Positions 36,736 through 46,700 of a DNA stretch of 64,000 bases are shown here, piece after piece. Position 1 is the stretch's first letter. Each line of letters starts with the position of its first letter. The DNA lies in the NCBI RefSeq assembly GCF_009856605.1, contig NZ_CP047244.1, positions 229,398-293,397 of the forward strand, in the 5' to 3' direction. The DNA is from Trichormus variabilis 0441. GTDB taxonomy: Bacteria > Cyanobacteriota > Cyanobacteriia > Cyanobacteriales > Nostocaceae. Under the pieces are notes generated by a model. The model was not told where the DNA came from and searched no databases. It was given only the letters and a program-made list of their open reading frames with translations. A program made the translations under genes and the position numbers.

Positions 36736-37918
36736 CGCTTAAAGACAGCATTTCATTCACAAAAATAAATATATTCTTAAAATTGCAATAAATTGTTAAA
36801 AATTGGCAAAAATGCCTATTTTGGCACTTAATCTGATAATTGATATTGCATTCTAGATGTTCTTTAACTTGCATTCCCACAGCATATGCAAGCAATGGGG
36901 GTACCGAATTTCCGATTTCTCTTTGGGCGTGGAGTATTGCCTCACTAAAATTAAACCAATCGGGGTAGCTGTGCAAACGAGCAGCTTCTCTAACTGAGAT
37001 AACTCGTGGCTGTTCTGGATGCAGGGGACGCAATGCAGTGCGGTTGCCACTCCCCGCTCTTAACGTCACGCAGAATCCATCCCATTGCAGCTTCTTTGAT
37101 TTGGATTTAGCTTCCCTTGCACCTGGGGGAGTGTTGATGAATTGCTGAATTACTTCTGGTGTATGTGTTGTCGCTGCGAATCCCGTCTCAATGTTAGTTA
37201 CTATACCAAAATTTGGGAATATTTTTTCAAGATACTTAGCATATTCTCCCTTCACCCAATCTGGATGCCATTCTTGAGTGTTTTGCTTGGGGAGTAGGGG
37301 GACTGGCAACAAGTCCGCGATCGCATCTCTAACTGTATGTTGAGGTTGATGCTCCGGCGGTATAATTTCTCCAAACTTAGATGCAACAAAAAACACCCTT
37401 TTTCTAGCTTGCGGAACTCCGTAATCTGAAGCGGTGAGGTTCCACTTTGAGAGAAAATAATGTTCTTCTAGCACTGCTTGGAGGTTAGCAGTAATGCAGC
37501 CAAACTTCTGATTCTCAATCCCTGGCACATTCTCCATGATTGCCGCAAGAGGATTGAGTTCCAACACCAGGCGAACAAACTCCCCCACCAACGAGTTTCT
37601 CTCATCCTCAACATTTTGCAGTCCAGCAACGCTAAATCCTTGGCATGGTGGGCCACCAAAAACGGTATGAATTTCCCCGTCCCAATCTACATACTTCGCC
37701 TGAATACAGGCACGTATTTCTTGCGCCGTCACCTCCCGAATGTCTTTGCACAAGACTGTGGCGTGCGGGAAATTATGTTGGTATGTTGCTAGGACGATGG
37801 GATTATTATCAATGGCGATCGCGATTTCAAATCCTGCTGCTTCAAATCCCAAATCAAATCCACCCACCCCGGAGAATAGGCTAATAGCTATTTTTTTGTT
37901 TGTTGCTGTTGAGTTCAT
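36686..37918 (-). CDS. DNA (cytosine-5) methyltransferase
   Basis: 410 residues with the full set of C5-methyltransferase motifs in order: I (FSGVGGFDLGFE, near 15), IV (FGGPPCQGFS with catalytic Cys, near 90), VI (ENVPG), VIII (QARKRVFFVASK), IX (REAARLHSYP) and X (GNSVPPLLAYAVG, about 345). The enzyme methylates cytosine in a specific DNA site using SAM. The last 45 or so residues are not typical of the family and run into decayed DNA. No restriction endonuclease is adjacent. It could be a solitary methyltransferase or serve the neighbouring sacsin/SNF2 or DISARM loci as self-marking, the role drmMII plays in class-2 DISARM. Confidence 0.93.
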   Translation of the reverse strand: MNSTATNKKIAISLFSGVGGFDLGFEAAGFEIAIAIDNNPIVLATYQHNFPHATVLCKDIREVTAQEIRACIQAKYVDWDGEIHTVFGGPPCQGFSVAGLQNVEDERNSLVGEFVRLVLELNPLAAIMENVPGIENQKFGCITANLQAVLEEHYFLSKWNLTASDYGVPQARKRVFFVASKFGEIIPPEHQPQHTVRDAIADLLPVPLLPKQNTQEWHPDWVKGEYAKYLEKIFPNFGIVTNIETGFAATTHTPEVIQQFINTPPGAREAKSKSKKLQWDGFCVTLRAGSGNRTALRPLHPEQPRVISVREAARLHSYPDWFNFSEAILHAQREIGNSVPPLLAYAVGMQVKEHLECNINYQIKCQNRHFCQFLTIYCNFKNIFIFVNEMLSLSGLRKISKERSPPFSKR

Positions 37919-37988
37919 TTTTCTGCGCTAATATAATGCGCGGTTTTATCTTTAAGACCAAGTTTCCTAATTCGACTATTTAAATAAA

Positions 37989-38576
37989 TCAGGCTGCTTT
38001 TTCCCAATTTTTTGATGACGATTTGGAGATAGCAGCCAAAGCATAGCTCAAGGTATGCTTGTGAATTTTGGGCATTTTGTGAAACGACATATCTTGACCC
38101 CAATCTTGGACTGATTTGGTGCCAATATGTAATACTTGCGTGAGGGTTTTGACACAAGTTGCGCGAAAATTGGCGTGAGAAACGGTTTGCAGTATTTGTT
38201 TTTCAGTTAACCCTTCAAGGAGTATTTTTTCAAGAAAGGTTTGAGCGTCTACTTCCGGTGCATTGTATTCTCCTGTCAAGATGCTATTTAGCTGGTTTGG
38301 TACGATTTCGGCCGCGTGAATGTAAGCAAGTGAAACTTTGCAGTAGTTGGGTATTCCGTCAAAGTTGAGATCGCTTCCCCACTTACGAACTGTTGGTCTT
38401 TGTACACCTAAGACTGCACATAGTACAGTGATACATTTTTTGCGGTATTGCGAATCTGTTTCTTCTTCAAGAAGTTCTGGGGGGCTGAGTTCTGCAATAC
38501 CGAAACAGTGGCGTAGAAATTGTCTGGCTTCTAACCTTTCTTTGGGTAAACTCTTGAGCATTTCATAGTTTTTCAT
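37989..38576 (-). CDS. Hypothetical protein with two tandem HTH-like repeats
   Basis: 195 residues from the ATG at 38576, which has a GAGGG ribosome site; a weaker upstream start adds 8. Two halves are homologous: one around CITVLCAVLGVQRPTVRKWG followed by FDGIPNYCKVSLAYIHAA, the other around CVKTLTQVLHIGTKSVQDWG followed by FHKMPKIHKHTLSYALAA. Each repeat looks like a small helix-turn-helix unit with a conserved W-G and tyrosine. It is probably DNA-binding. It is on the same strand as, and 70 bases upstream of, the cytosine methyltransferase, so it may regulate that gene. Confidence 0.7.
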   Translation of the reverse strand: MKNYEMLKSLPKERLEARQFLRHCFGIAELSPPELLEEETDSQYRKKCITVLCAVLGVQRPTVRKWGSDLNFDGIPNYCKVSLAYIHAAEIVPNQLNSILTGEYNAPEVDAQTFLEKILLEGLTEKQILQTVSHANFRATCVKTLTQVLHIGTKSVQDWGQDMSFHKMPKIHKHTLSYALAAISKSSSKNWEKAA

Positions 38577-38709
38577 AAATGATCCCTCACCTAAATGCAA
38601 TTACAGCAACTCAAGGGACAGAGATACATTTTGTGTATTCTCTGCATAGCAATTATGTGAAGCTAGCTGTAATTTGTTAGGCGTAACTCTAAAATGTGAT
38701 TTGTTGTTA

Positions 38710-40260
38710 TTAATGACGTTGGGAATTAGTCAAATCAAAGACAAAAGCCGCAATAGCATTTATCCCTGTATGTAAAATTCCATTGACTGCTAGATAACCT
38801 TGACGACTCCAACCAGCCCAACCAAACTGCTCTCCTATATGCCCAAATTCAGCAATAATTGTTGATTCTTGGGTTTCGATGTTAGGCAAAGGTAATAATT
38901 GGCGTAATTGCGTTATTTCTTCCTGTTGTTTGGTATTAAAAACTTGAAGTTTGGCTAGTTCTTCTTCTCGTAATAAGAGTACATTATTTAAATGCTCAAC
39001 TTCCGACATTAAAGGTGTAATAGTTTTCTCCAACTCCGAGTTCACTACTTTAGCAGCTTGGCTATTGAATGTATTGCTCCATCTGTTTTTGTTAGCATCT
39101 TCGAGAGCTTTTTCTAATTGGGCTACTCGTTGTTCCAATTGTGCCTTTTCTGTTTGGAGTGACCGCACTTTCCCTAGTTCGCGTTCTGTTTCAATTAGCT
39201 TTTTAGCTACTTCTTCCTTGGCTTGGGCCATTTTTTGGGCATATGCTCTTGCTGCTTGGAGTTCTACAGTTGCTGCTTTTAGTGCTGCATCTCGAATTTC
39301 AACAAACCGCCCCAGTTCTTCTTCGGCTTTTTCTTGATTTTGTTGTGCTAAGGCTTCTGCTATTTTCTGCTCTAGTTGAGCCGCAGTGTAGAGTTTTTCA
39401 GTTGTGTAAAGCTTTGTCTGTTTGGGAGTAATTTCGGCAGTGGACACTTCTACTTGTAACTGTTCTGGTTCAAACAGGCGCTTAGTTTCTAGTCCCATAG
39501 AAACTGTATGGTCTAATAATACCCACCACAAATCTGAGTCAGTTTTATCCCATTTAGAAATAATGATGCCCCTACATCCAGTACAACCCATATTGTCCTC
39601 GACCACGATAACCCGCACTCCCGGTGCAAACTGTGGCTTAGATAATGCGATAGAATCTGATTTCCTAACAACCAGAACTGACTTAGAGTTATAAAGAGTA
39701 TTTGCTTTAGGAGTAGGCAGTTTTGAGGTTGCTGCCGCTTTAATTTGTGCTACTGTCTTTTTCCCAGTACCTACCAGCTCCTTCACTAAGTCAGTTGAGA
39801 TTTGAGTTAACTGACGCAGGGCTGCAACGCTCCAATTCTGTACTTTCTCGCGCACAAGGCGTTGTAACCTTTTCGGAAGCTTCTCAAACCAAGTGTATAT
39901 TTCCATTGAGGCTTTAGCAATGTAGCGTGATGCCCCAAAGTCAGGGCTATCGAGCCATGCTGCAAAAATCTTTTTCCCATCAGTGGCCATAGCGATGCAG
40001 TCGTCATAGACATGCTGCAAAGCTCGACCACTTTCTAATAAACCATCAAAGGTCTGGCGAACAAACCCTAAGAAGTTACCCAACGTTGTTCGGGCTTTGC
40101 TTTGTAGTTCAGGTTTTTTAAATTGGTTGTAATCGAAGCTGTAAGTTATTGCAAAAGGAGCAATGGCATCGGCTTGTTCTTCGATATATTGCTCTAATTC
40201 TAATTGGGCGATCGCTTGGTTGTCGGGTAAAACTACGATCGCTCCTTGCAGTTGTGTCAT
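38710..40260 (-). CDS. Large coiled-coil hypothetical protein
   Basis: 516 residues. The N-terminal 180 residues are helical. A middle segment reads KPQFAPGVRVIVVEDNMGCT and GIIISKWDKTDSDLWWVLLD, a small beta domain resembling a KOW/Tudor-like or SH3-like fold. Then comes a long coiled coil (about 300-460, rich in LEQ/EEELAKL). The short C-terminus reads EFGHIGEQFGWAGWSRQGYL. It resembles plasmid-type cyanobacterial hypothetical proteins; a structural or DNA-binding role is possible. It is divergent from the XRE regulator at 40406 over a region with an inverted repeat, so probably controlled by it. Confidence 0.7.
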   Translation of the reverse strand: MTQLQGAIVVLPDNQAIAQLELEQYIEEQADAIAPFAITYSFDYNQFKKPELQSKARTTLGNFLGFVRQTFDGLLESGRALQHVYDDCIAMATDGKKIFAAWLDSPDFGASRYIAKASMEIYTWFEKLPKRLQRLVREKVQNWSVAALRQLTQISTDLVKELVGTGKKTVAQIKAAATSKLPTPKANTLYNSKSVLVVRKSDSIALSKPQFAPGVRVIVVEDNMGCTGCRGIIISKWDKTDSDLWWVLLDHTVSMGLETKRLFEPEQLQVEVSTAEITPKQTKLYTTEKLYTAAQLEQKIAEALAQQNQEKAEEELGRFVEIRDAALKAATVELQAARAYAQKMAQAKEEVAKKLIETERELGKVRSLQTEKAQLEQRVAQLEKALEDANKNRWSNTFNSQAAKVVNSELEKTITPLMSEVEHLNNVLLLREEELAKLQVFNTKQQEEITQLRQLLPLPNIETQESTIIAEFGHIGEQFGWAGWSRQGYLAVNGILHTGINAIAAFVFDLTNSQRH

Positions 40261-40275
40261 GATTATATTGACCTC

Positions 40276-40378
40276 GCAAGGGGTTGACGTTAGCCGTTGC
40301 GATTCTTCCTGGAAGTCGAGTGCAGCGGCTTTCTGTTACTAATTCTACTTGTGTTAACTAAAAGCGTCAACCCGTTGC
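40276..40378. promoter_or_regulatory. Divergent promoter region with inverted repeat, candidate XRE operator
   Basis: GCAAGGGGTTGACG (40276-40289) is matched in inverse orientation by CGTCAACCCGTTGC (40365-40378), with one mismatch in 14. The pair brackets the space between the coiled-coil gene (start 40260) and the XRE gene (start 40406). This placement fits autoregulation by the XRE protein. Confidence 0.55.
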
Positions 40379-40405
40379 GGTAATGCAAATGGTAAAGTTA
40401 CTGTA

Positions 40406-40633
40406 ATGGATATGAAGCAGTTAAGAGAGCGGTTAAATCTCAGAACCGTCGATGTAGCTAGTAAAGTTGGTGTTGGAGAATCTTCTGTACGCAATTGGGA
40501 GAAAGGGCGTACTATACCAAAACTAAGAATTGATCAGACAGCAGCATTATGTAAGCTTTATGGATGTTCAATTGAGGAATTAGACCAAGCAGTTAAGGAA
40601 TCCATAGCTAATGCTTCACAATACCAAGATTGA
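40406..40633 (+). CDS. XRE-family transcriptional regulator, 75 residues
   Basis: A compact helix-turn-helix protein: MKQLRERLNLRTVDVASKVG then VGESSVRNWEKGRTIPKLRI, the canonical XRE/Cro domain with nothing else attached. Such regulators bind short inverted repeats as dimers. It faces away from the 516-residue coiled-coil gene across a candidate operator at 40276-40378. Confidence 0.88.
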   Translation: MDMKQLRERLNLRTVDVASKVGVGESSVRNWEKGRTIPKLRIDQTAALCKLYGCSIEELDQAVKESIANASQYQD

Positions 40634-40923
40634 AAATTTCCTATTGTTTTTAAAGATTACAAAGGAAGAGAGAATAGCACTTAACTATTACCAAGCTATT
40701 ATCAGCCGATGATTTGCTAATTTACTTGTCGAATACCAAAGCACTAACGGACAATAAGAAACAGGAAGGTGAATATGCGATAACACAGGCAGTAGCAATT
40801 ACAGAATCAAAAATAGATCTGTATGAAATATTCAGGGTGAACAGTATCAAGTAGCATTTGTGGGCTTGGTCAAATCTGATACGGTATAAGATGCAATTAT
40901 TCAACCCAGTAGGCGCAAATGTT
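40634..40923. other. Gap with a possible gene remnant, nothing firm
   Basis: 290 bases. A plus-strand frame near 40690-40850 (ADDLLIYLSNTKALTDNKKQ, ending SKIDLYEIFRVNSIK) looks weakly protein-like but has no good start and no known match. No RNA or repeat is seen. Confidence 0.3.
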
Positions 40924-41127
40924 CTACACTGCCTGACTGATTGCATCTAACAAAAACAAACCCAAGTCTTTATGCAGTGCTTCATTATGCTGCGGACAAC
41001 CAGTTGAATGTAGACACCTTGGACAACCTGCTTCACAATCACATTCAGCTGCCAGCGCATATGCTTTAGCAGCGAAATTAGTCAAATCATTGAATTCCCG
41101 GTACTCGACGTAGTATATTTTTTGCCA
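40924..41127 (-). pseudogene. C-terminal fragment of a DUF1998/MrfA-type helicase
   Basis: A minus-strand frame overlapping the end of drmC encodes EFNDLTNFAAKAYALAAECD, CEAGCPRCLHSTGCPQHNEA and LHKDLGLFLLDAISQAV before its stop. The CxC...GCPxC...C pattern followed by Asn-Glu is the zinc-binding signature at the end of MrfA/Hrq1/YprA-like helicases. There is no start codon and an in-frame stop lies upstream, so only the tail remains. It probably marks the edge of a deletion or insertion at the downstream end of the DISARM operon. Confidence 0.6.
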
Positions 41128-41890
41128 CTAAAGTTTCAAACTGCGATCGCATTCCTTTAGCAGCTACAGGGTCATCAATTAGTACACCAGCTTCAATATT
41201 GCGTTCGTGGGCGGCTTCAGTAAAGTTGGCTGAAGTTACAAGCAGGCGTTCTTCATCTACAACAACGCATTTTGCATGAAGACAGGCTTTTGTACCTGCA
41301 CCTGGGGCGAGGGAACGGGGGTCATAAAACACTTCTGGTAAGCGTTGTCCCGTCCAGATTTCTTGACGGAATGTGTCTGCAAACTCTTTCAAAAGCGTTG
41401 ACTCTGGTAATTTATTGTTGTGCGATCGCTTCACATTAAGGAACATCCTGACATTTATCTCTGGATTTGCATCCATCCGGGAAGCCAGTACACCAAACAA
41501 AGCTTGTGCTTTTTTCCCTTTGTCAACAGCAAAACTAGAAATGAGGATGCTACTTTTGGCCGTGCTGAATAACTCGCGCACGACAACGCTAGTAGCGCGG
41601 CTTTGGGAACCCACAACCTCCTGTCCTGTCCAAACCAACTCTACTCTGTCGTGTATTTCCTGAGATGCTGACCGTTCTGCTGCTAGTAGACGCAATGTGT
41701 AAGCTATGTGTTCAGGAGTAGCACCCATTGCGTTAAGTCGATTGAGTTCCTCAACAACACCGTTACTGAGAATTTCTGGGACGTAGGTTTTAATAGTTGA
41801 GATGCTAAAGGGTGGATGAAGCCTTCCTGTTTCAAAGGCTGTAGCCAAACTGAGCAAAACTGGTCGGCTCAGTTGGAGAAACGCTGTCAT
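41087..41890 (-). CDS. drmC: DISARM DrmC, phospholipase D-like protein
   Basis: 267 residues. A C-terminal PLD domain carries one HKD motif, HAKCVVVDEERLLVTSANFT (about 201-220), and an upstream strand motif, SSILISSFAVDKGKKA. DrmC is an accessory, sometimes dispensable, DISARM component with a PLD nuclease-like fold. Its start overlaps the drmB stop by 4 bases (41887-41890). The C-terminus may be slightly altered, because a helicase fragment overlaps it in another frame. Confidence 0.88.
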   Translation of the reverse strand: MTAFLQLSRPVLLSLATAFETGRLHPPFSISTIKTYVPEILSNGVVEELNRLNAMGATPEHIAYTLRLLAAERSASQEIHDRVELVWTGQEVVGSQSRATSVVVRELFSTAKSSILISSFAVDKGKKAQALFGVLASRMDANPEINVRMFLNVKRSHNNKLPESTLLKEFADTFRQEIWTGQRLPEVFYDPRSLAPGAGTKACLHAKCVVVDEERLLVTSANFTEAAHERNIEAGVLIDDPVAAKGMRSQFETLVAKNILRRVPGIQ

Positions 41891-43743
41891 GACAATTCCT
41901 GATTGAGAAAAAACTCAGCACCCAAACCCTCAACTGTAGCTACGACAAGCGCCCGGTCAAGAAATTCGTTACCACGTTCGCAGGAAGATTCAGCAATTAA
42001 TAAACACCCATGACAGGCTGCACCATGCAAAAAACGCTCCTCTTGTACGTTGTCTGGCTGATGTTGGGCGCAAACAGGGTCATTAGAACAGAGCTTTCCT
42101 AATTCTAGGGCAGCAGTTAGATGGTACTCAATTCGCTTGCCAATTTGTACCAGACCTCCCAAAGTTCCTTCCGACCCAGGGGAACCAGTGTATAAAAGAA
42201 TTCCATAGCCAGTGTCACCAACATAAATGCGTTCACGAATTGATGAAGCAGCATAACCACACTCTAGAGATACTGCTGTGATCAATAAATGTGATAAAGA
42301 ATGCAGCATAATATAAGGTAGCCCAGGAAATTTAGCTTCTGGGAGTGCCTTGCGCTTCTGCCACACCTCGAAGCCCCTCAACAATTCCAGCCCACGTTTT
42401 TGCACCGCAGGCTGCTTTACCCAGTTTTCGATTGCCTGTTTTTGAAAGCTGATAAATACACCTTCACCACGGTTTTCGATGGCAGGAACCCAGCTTGGTT
42501 CGATATCAAGGGCTGCCCGTCGCACATCCAGTGCCAGTTCGCCATCAATATCAGGCATTGCAGGTTCAAAGCGGGTGAACCCGACTTGGGCAATGACCTC
42601 TCGTAACCGATGTACTAAAATAATCCGGTGAATACGAGACGATAATAATGAGGGCAAAGCAGTTAACTTGCGGGCGCGGGCGTAAAAGTCACCATCTGGA
42701 GCATCTTCTCCCATCTCTTCTGGGCTGGAAAGCAATGTTTCAATTTCTACTTGCTTAATACTTTTACCTTGGTCTCCTTGTCCACTTTGCTTGCGCCGTA
42801 TTTCTGCCCATACAGCTTCATCGCTAAATCCCTCCAAGGCGTTGGCAACTTTTTGTTTGCGGCGTTCTCTTTTGACATCATCTGAGCTTTCTGCATACTG
42901 AAGAAAGTCTTCATAGACTAAATTAACTGCTGTTCGCAGGGCTTCATCTGAGTCTGGGAGGGAGATAACACTCAAAACTTGAGAAAAGTAAGTATTACTT
43001 GCAGCTCTTACTAGCAGTCGGTTGTACTCTGGTTTACCAGTGACGCGGGAAACGCAAGGTTCAAAAGCTTTTGGCCCTAGCCAAGGACGATGCCCCAGAC
43101 ATTGATCCAAAATTTTGCCATTGGGTACTGTGGCATCGGAGAGGGGACGACGAGCGCCGCAGGCTTGACAGCGAACGAAGATATCTACGAAATCGTTGCC
43201 AGAACCACGTTCGTCAAGCCAAAGTTGACCCCGGCATTTACTGGTATCGCTATTGCTGTGGACAAAGCGATACCAGTGGATATCACTGATGTGTCCGTTA
43301 ACACAGGCTTGGACAAAGCGAACGGGGACAACTGGGATTTTCTTTTTGGTATCGCTGAGATATTTACCTTTAACTAGACTACCCCAAGGAATCAGAGGAC
43401 GAGTACGGTATTCTTTGGCGTTAGGGGAAGTCCAAGTTTCTTCTACTTGGGCGACAAACCAAGTGGGGAAGGTAAAAGCTGAAATTCCACTTCTGGCGGC
43501 GGCTGGGTCTTGCTCGTCTGTAGGTGGTGCATACATAGCAATGTCTCTGACATCCAAAATCTCGGCAACCCTCGCTGCAAGGCGGTCTTCGTAAATTCGC
43601 CGTCTATTACCCCGCCAGTGGTTGAGTCCGCCGATGATGACTGAGTAATTTGGTAAGTCCACCATTGCGCCGGGGCCAAAGGTGGAGATAATTTGGCTTT
43701 GCCGTATTTCTCCTGAAGGCTTGCGTTTGCTTTTCGACTTCAT
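41887..43743 (-). CDS. drmB: DISARM DrmB, DUF1998 protein
   Basis: 618 residues, typical of DrmB. The N-terminus reads RQSQIISTFGPGAMVDLPNY, and a cysteine-rich zinc region follows (VRCQACGARRPL). The C-terminal DUF1998 domain has the cysteine pattern GAACHGCLLIAESSCERGNE. DrmB forms a complex with DrmA that binds DNA with free 5-prime ends and keeps it from phage. Its start overlaps the drmA stop by 4 bases, so drmA-drmB-drmC are translationally coupled. Confidence 0.92.
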   Translation of the reverse strand: MKSKSKRKPSGEIRQSQIISTFGPGAMVDLPNYSVIIGGLNHWRGNRRRIYEDRLAARVAEILDVRDIAMYAPPTDEQDPAAARSGISAFTFPTWFVAQVEETWTSPNAKEYRTRPLIPWGSLVKGKYLSDTKKKIPVVPVRFVQACVNGHISDIHWYRFVHSNSDTSKCRGQLWLDERGSGNDFVDIFVRCQACGARRPLSDATVPNGKILDQCLGHRPWLGPKAFEPCVSRVTGKPEYNRLLVRAASNTYFSQVLSVISLPDSDEALRTAVNLVYEDFLQYAESSDDVKRERRKQKVANALEGFSDEAVWAEIRRKQSGQGDQGKSIKQVEIETLLSSPEEMGEDAPDGDFYARARKLTALPSLLSSRIHRIILVHRLREVIAQVGFTRFEPAMPDIDGELALDVRRAALDIEPSWVPAIENRGEGVFISFQKQAIENWVKQPAVQKRGLELLRGFEVWQKRKALPEAKFPGLPYIMLHSLSHLLITAVSLECGYAASSIRERIYVGDTGYGILLYTGSPGSEGTLGGLVQIGKRIEYHLTAALELGKLCSNDPVCAQHQPDNVQEERFLHGAACHGCLLIAESSCERGNEFLDRALVVATVEGLGAEFFLNQELS

Positions 43744-46700
43744 TTTTCGTCCTCCTCAACCTCAAAACCATCAGGGTTGCAAACCCACAAGTTGACTGTT
43801 GGTTCCACATCTCGCAGGCTGCGTTGTGCTTTGAACTTGCGTGCTTCCATTGGTTGCTTTTCAAGTTCTGGGTCAAGGGGGTCGAATAATAATGGCGGTG
43901 CTTGACCTACTTCTTGTTGGTATTGCAAGCTGATTTTTTGACTAGCAATGCGTTCCCAAGTGTCTAGTAAATCTTTCACCCGTCCGCGAACTTTTTGACG
44001 TAGTGCTTCGGCTTCTACGGCATCAAGTTCTTTATCGTGCATTTCTGCGCGATCGCTAATGGCATCGACAACATATTCTAAATCCTGCCGATGTTGTAAA
44101 ATCTCGATAGCGCGGGGTGGTGCAGTCATGCCAGGATGTCCTAAACGCGCCAAGGCAACGGAAATAGCAGCAATACCCCTGTCAATAGCACGAGGTGAAA
44201 ATGGAGTGACGCTAGTTGCTTCTACAGAACGATAAAAGCTGGTATGCCAAGCTGGGAAGCGTTCGTAGTGAGAGCGATCGCGTGGTCGATGTATATTTAA
44301 TAATGTAATCACCAAACCAGGGCGATTTTCATCCCGTCCCACCCGACTGGTAGATTGAATATACTCGGATGCTGTTTTTGGTTGACCCAACACGACCATT
44401 AACCCTAAACGGGTGATATCCAAACCCACGGATATCATATTTGTTGCTAAGGCTACATCGATATGTTTCTTTTCGTGAAATGGTAGTGCCAAGCAGCTTT
44501 TGATTTCAGCAACAACATTAGTGCTGACACGGGAAGTCAATTCCGCCGGTTCATAGGCAATTTGACGGTCAGCAAATAAACCTTCAGTTTCGTTGACTCG
44601 TTTTCTCAGGCTATACCTTGCTAAACGAGAGTTGACTTCATCTTCAACGATGCGGCGACTACCACCTAGTTCGCGTAGGGAGTTAAAATATCCCAGCAAG
44701 GTCATGTAAGGATCTGCGGGGTTATCAGGATTTTTTGCTCCTCCGGCTGCTTGATAATGTTTCTGTGCAGCACCCAGTAGTGCTAAGTAAGTTCGTAACA
44801 GTACCACTTTTAAGCTTCGTCCCTGGGCCGCAATGCCTACATAGGTACGGGCATTACTTTCACTTGCTGGTACTGTTTTAGCGAAAAATGAATCGCGGCG
44901 ATCGGGGCCGGGAGGTGGGAAAATATCTACAGCATCTCGACCAAATAAGGCTCGAATTTGTTTACTAGCTCTCCGTACTGTTGCGGTAGAAGCAATAATT
45001 TTAGGGCGTATTTTTTTACCGTTAATTTCTCTGCTGCTCAGTTCGTCAATGGCAGTCTCATATAACCCTACCATTGTTCCCAAGGGGCCGGAAATTAGGT
45101 GCAACTCGTCTTGAATAATCAAGTCTGGGGCTGGTAAATGACCTGCAAGTGCTTGACCGCGACCGGGATGGGCAGGCCCGTAAAAACCATCTTTGTCATA
45201 ACGGTCTACCAGTCCAAATAATGCCCCAGTTTCTCCTACCCAAGGGAGATTGGCGAATTTATCGACAGTGGCGATAATAAAGCTGGGTAATCGTTGGTAA
45301 ATTGGTTCATCTACGGCAACGATGGGCAACGATTGATTGCGGGTAAATTTGCATTTTCGGTTGATACAAGTAATTTGCAGAGATTTTGGCTGATTTGCAT
45401 CTGGGAGTAATTGGAAGGAGTCAGAGGTAAACCGTTTACCGCACCAAGGACAGTTTTCTAAAGGGATGGGTGAAGGTTTGCGGGTGTCATTTTGAAAGGC
45501 AATAGTACGGGCGCGGGCGGTGTATTCATCGTTGTCGCCTTTTTTTCCCATACGGTTGGGAGTAGCGGTTTGTCCTACCCATAGTCCAATTTCAAAAGGC
45601 CAGGGGCCTAATTTTTGTGTATCTTTTTGTCTTTCTAACTCTAAGGCGCAGACAAGAGTCGCAGCACGGCTTAATTGGTCAAGGGTAAGCAGGCGCAGGG
45701 TATAACGCATCAAGACACTTACGCCGGCTGAGTTTATTGTGGGGTTTCGCAGGCGGCGCAATACCATTGCGAATGCTGCTAATCCTAAGTAAGCTTCAGT
45801 TTTACCGCCGCCTGTGGGGAAAAACAGCAAGTCTACTAATTCTCGGTCAGGGTGTTCGGGATAGGCGATACCAACCAAGTTCATTAATAAAAACGCCAGC
45901 TGAAAAGGTCGCCATGCCGGAGGCTTGACTGATTCTGGGGTAGTATCTGTATTGTGGGTAAGACGCTGACGGATAGCAGTGGCGATCGCGCGATTGGCAA
46001 TTTGAAATGCTTCTAATACATTAGGATCATCTAGTGCTTTTAATCCGGCGGCGATGCGTTTGTTTGCCCTGGTTGCCCGGTTGAGTAAATCGTTAGCAAC
46101 TTCCAGTCGTTCGGGATCATTAGGAAGATTTAGCTTTTGTGCTTCAATCCACACCCTATAAGCATCAACTATCCCAGACATCATATTTCGCAGAGTTTCC
46201 ACCGTGGGTGCGGCGGCGAGTGCTTCCATTCCCAGTTCCACGCCTGGAACTTTTTCAGGTACTACCTTTTCTACATCAGCAATGGGCATCCAAGCAGTGC
46301 GGACTTCTTGACAAGTAGCATCATCGTTAGTGACAGCGACAGCTGAAACGTTATGTCCCACTGCGTACTCATAATCATCTCGATACTGTAAATCTGCTAC
46401 CTTCTCATCCCAATCATCACCGTGTCGTCCGCGCAGGTTGGGACGAGGAACGAGAGAAGAAGGGGTGCGGATGATGAGGCAAGTTTGGAAGGCGAAAGCA
46501 ATATCGCTGTAGGGGTTGGCTACTGGCGGGCGATAGTTCACCAGGAATACGGATACGGAACGAGTACCAACAGGAACTAACTCCGCCGCAGTTACGGGAC
46601 GCACTGAGGTAACGAGTCTCAAACCGTTACTACCAGGAATTTCCCAATGTTTGGGGACATTACTTAAATGGAGAGGAACAGTTAATTCTGCTTGTCCGGG

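Noticed and set aside
38951..39337. 128-residue plus-strand serine-rich frame opposite the coiled-coil gene
   Set aside because: It is the antisense shadow of a coiled coil (Leu/Glu-rich codons read back as Ser/Phe/Leu) and has no ribosome site.
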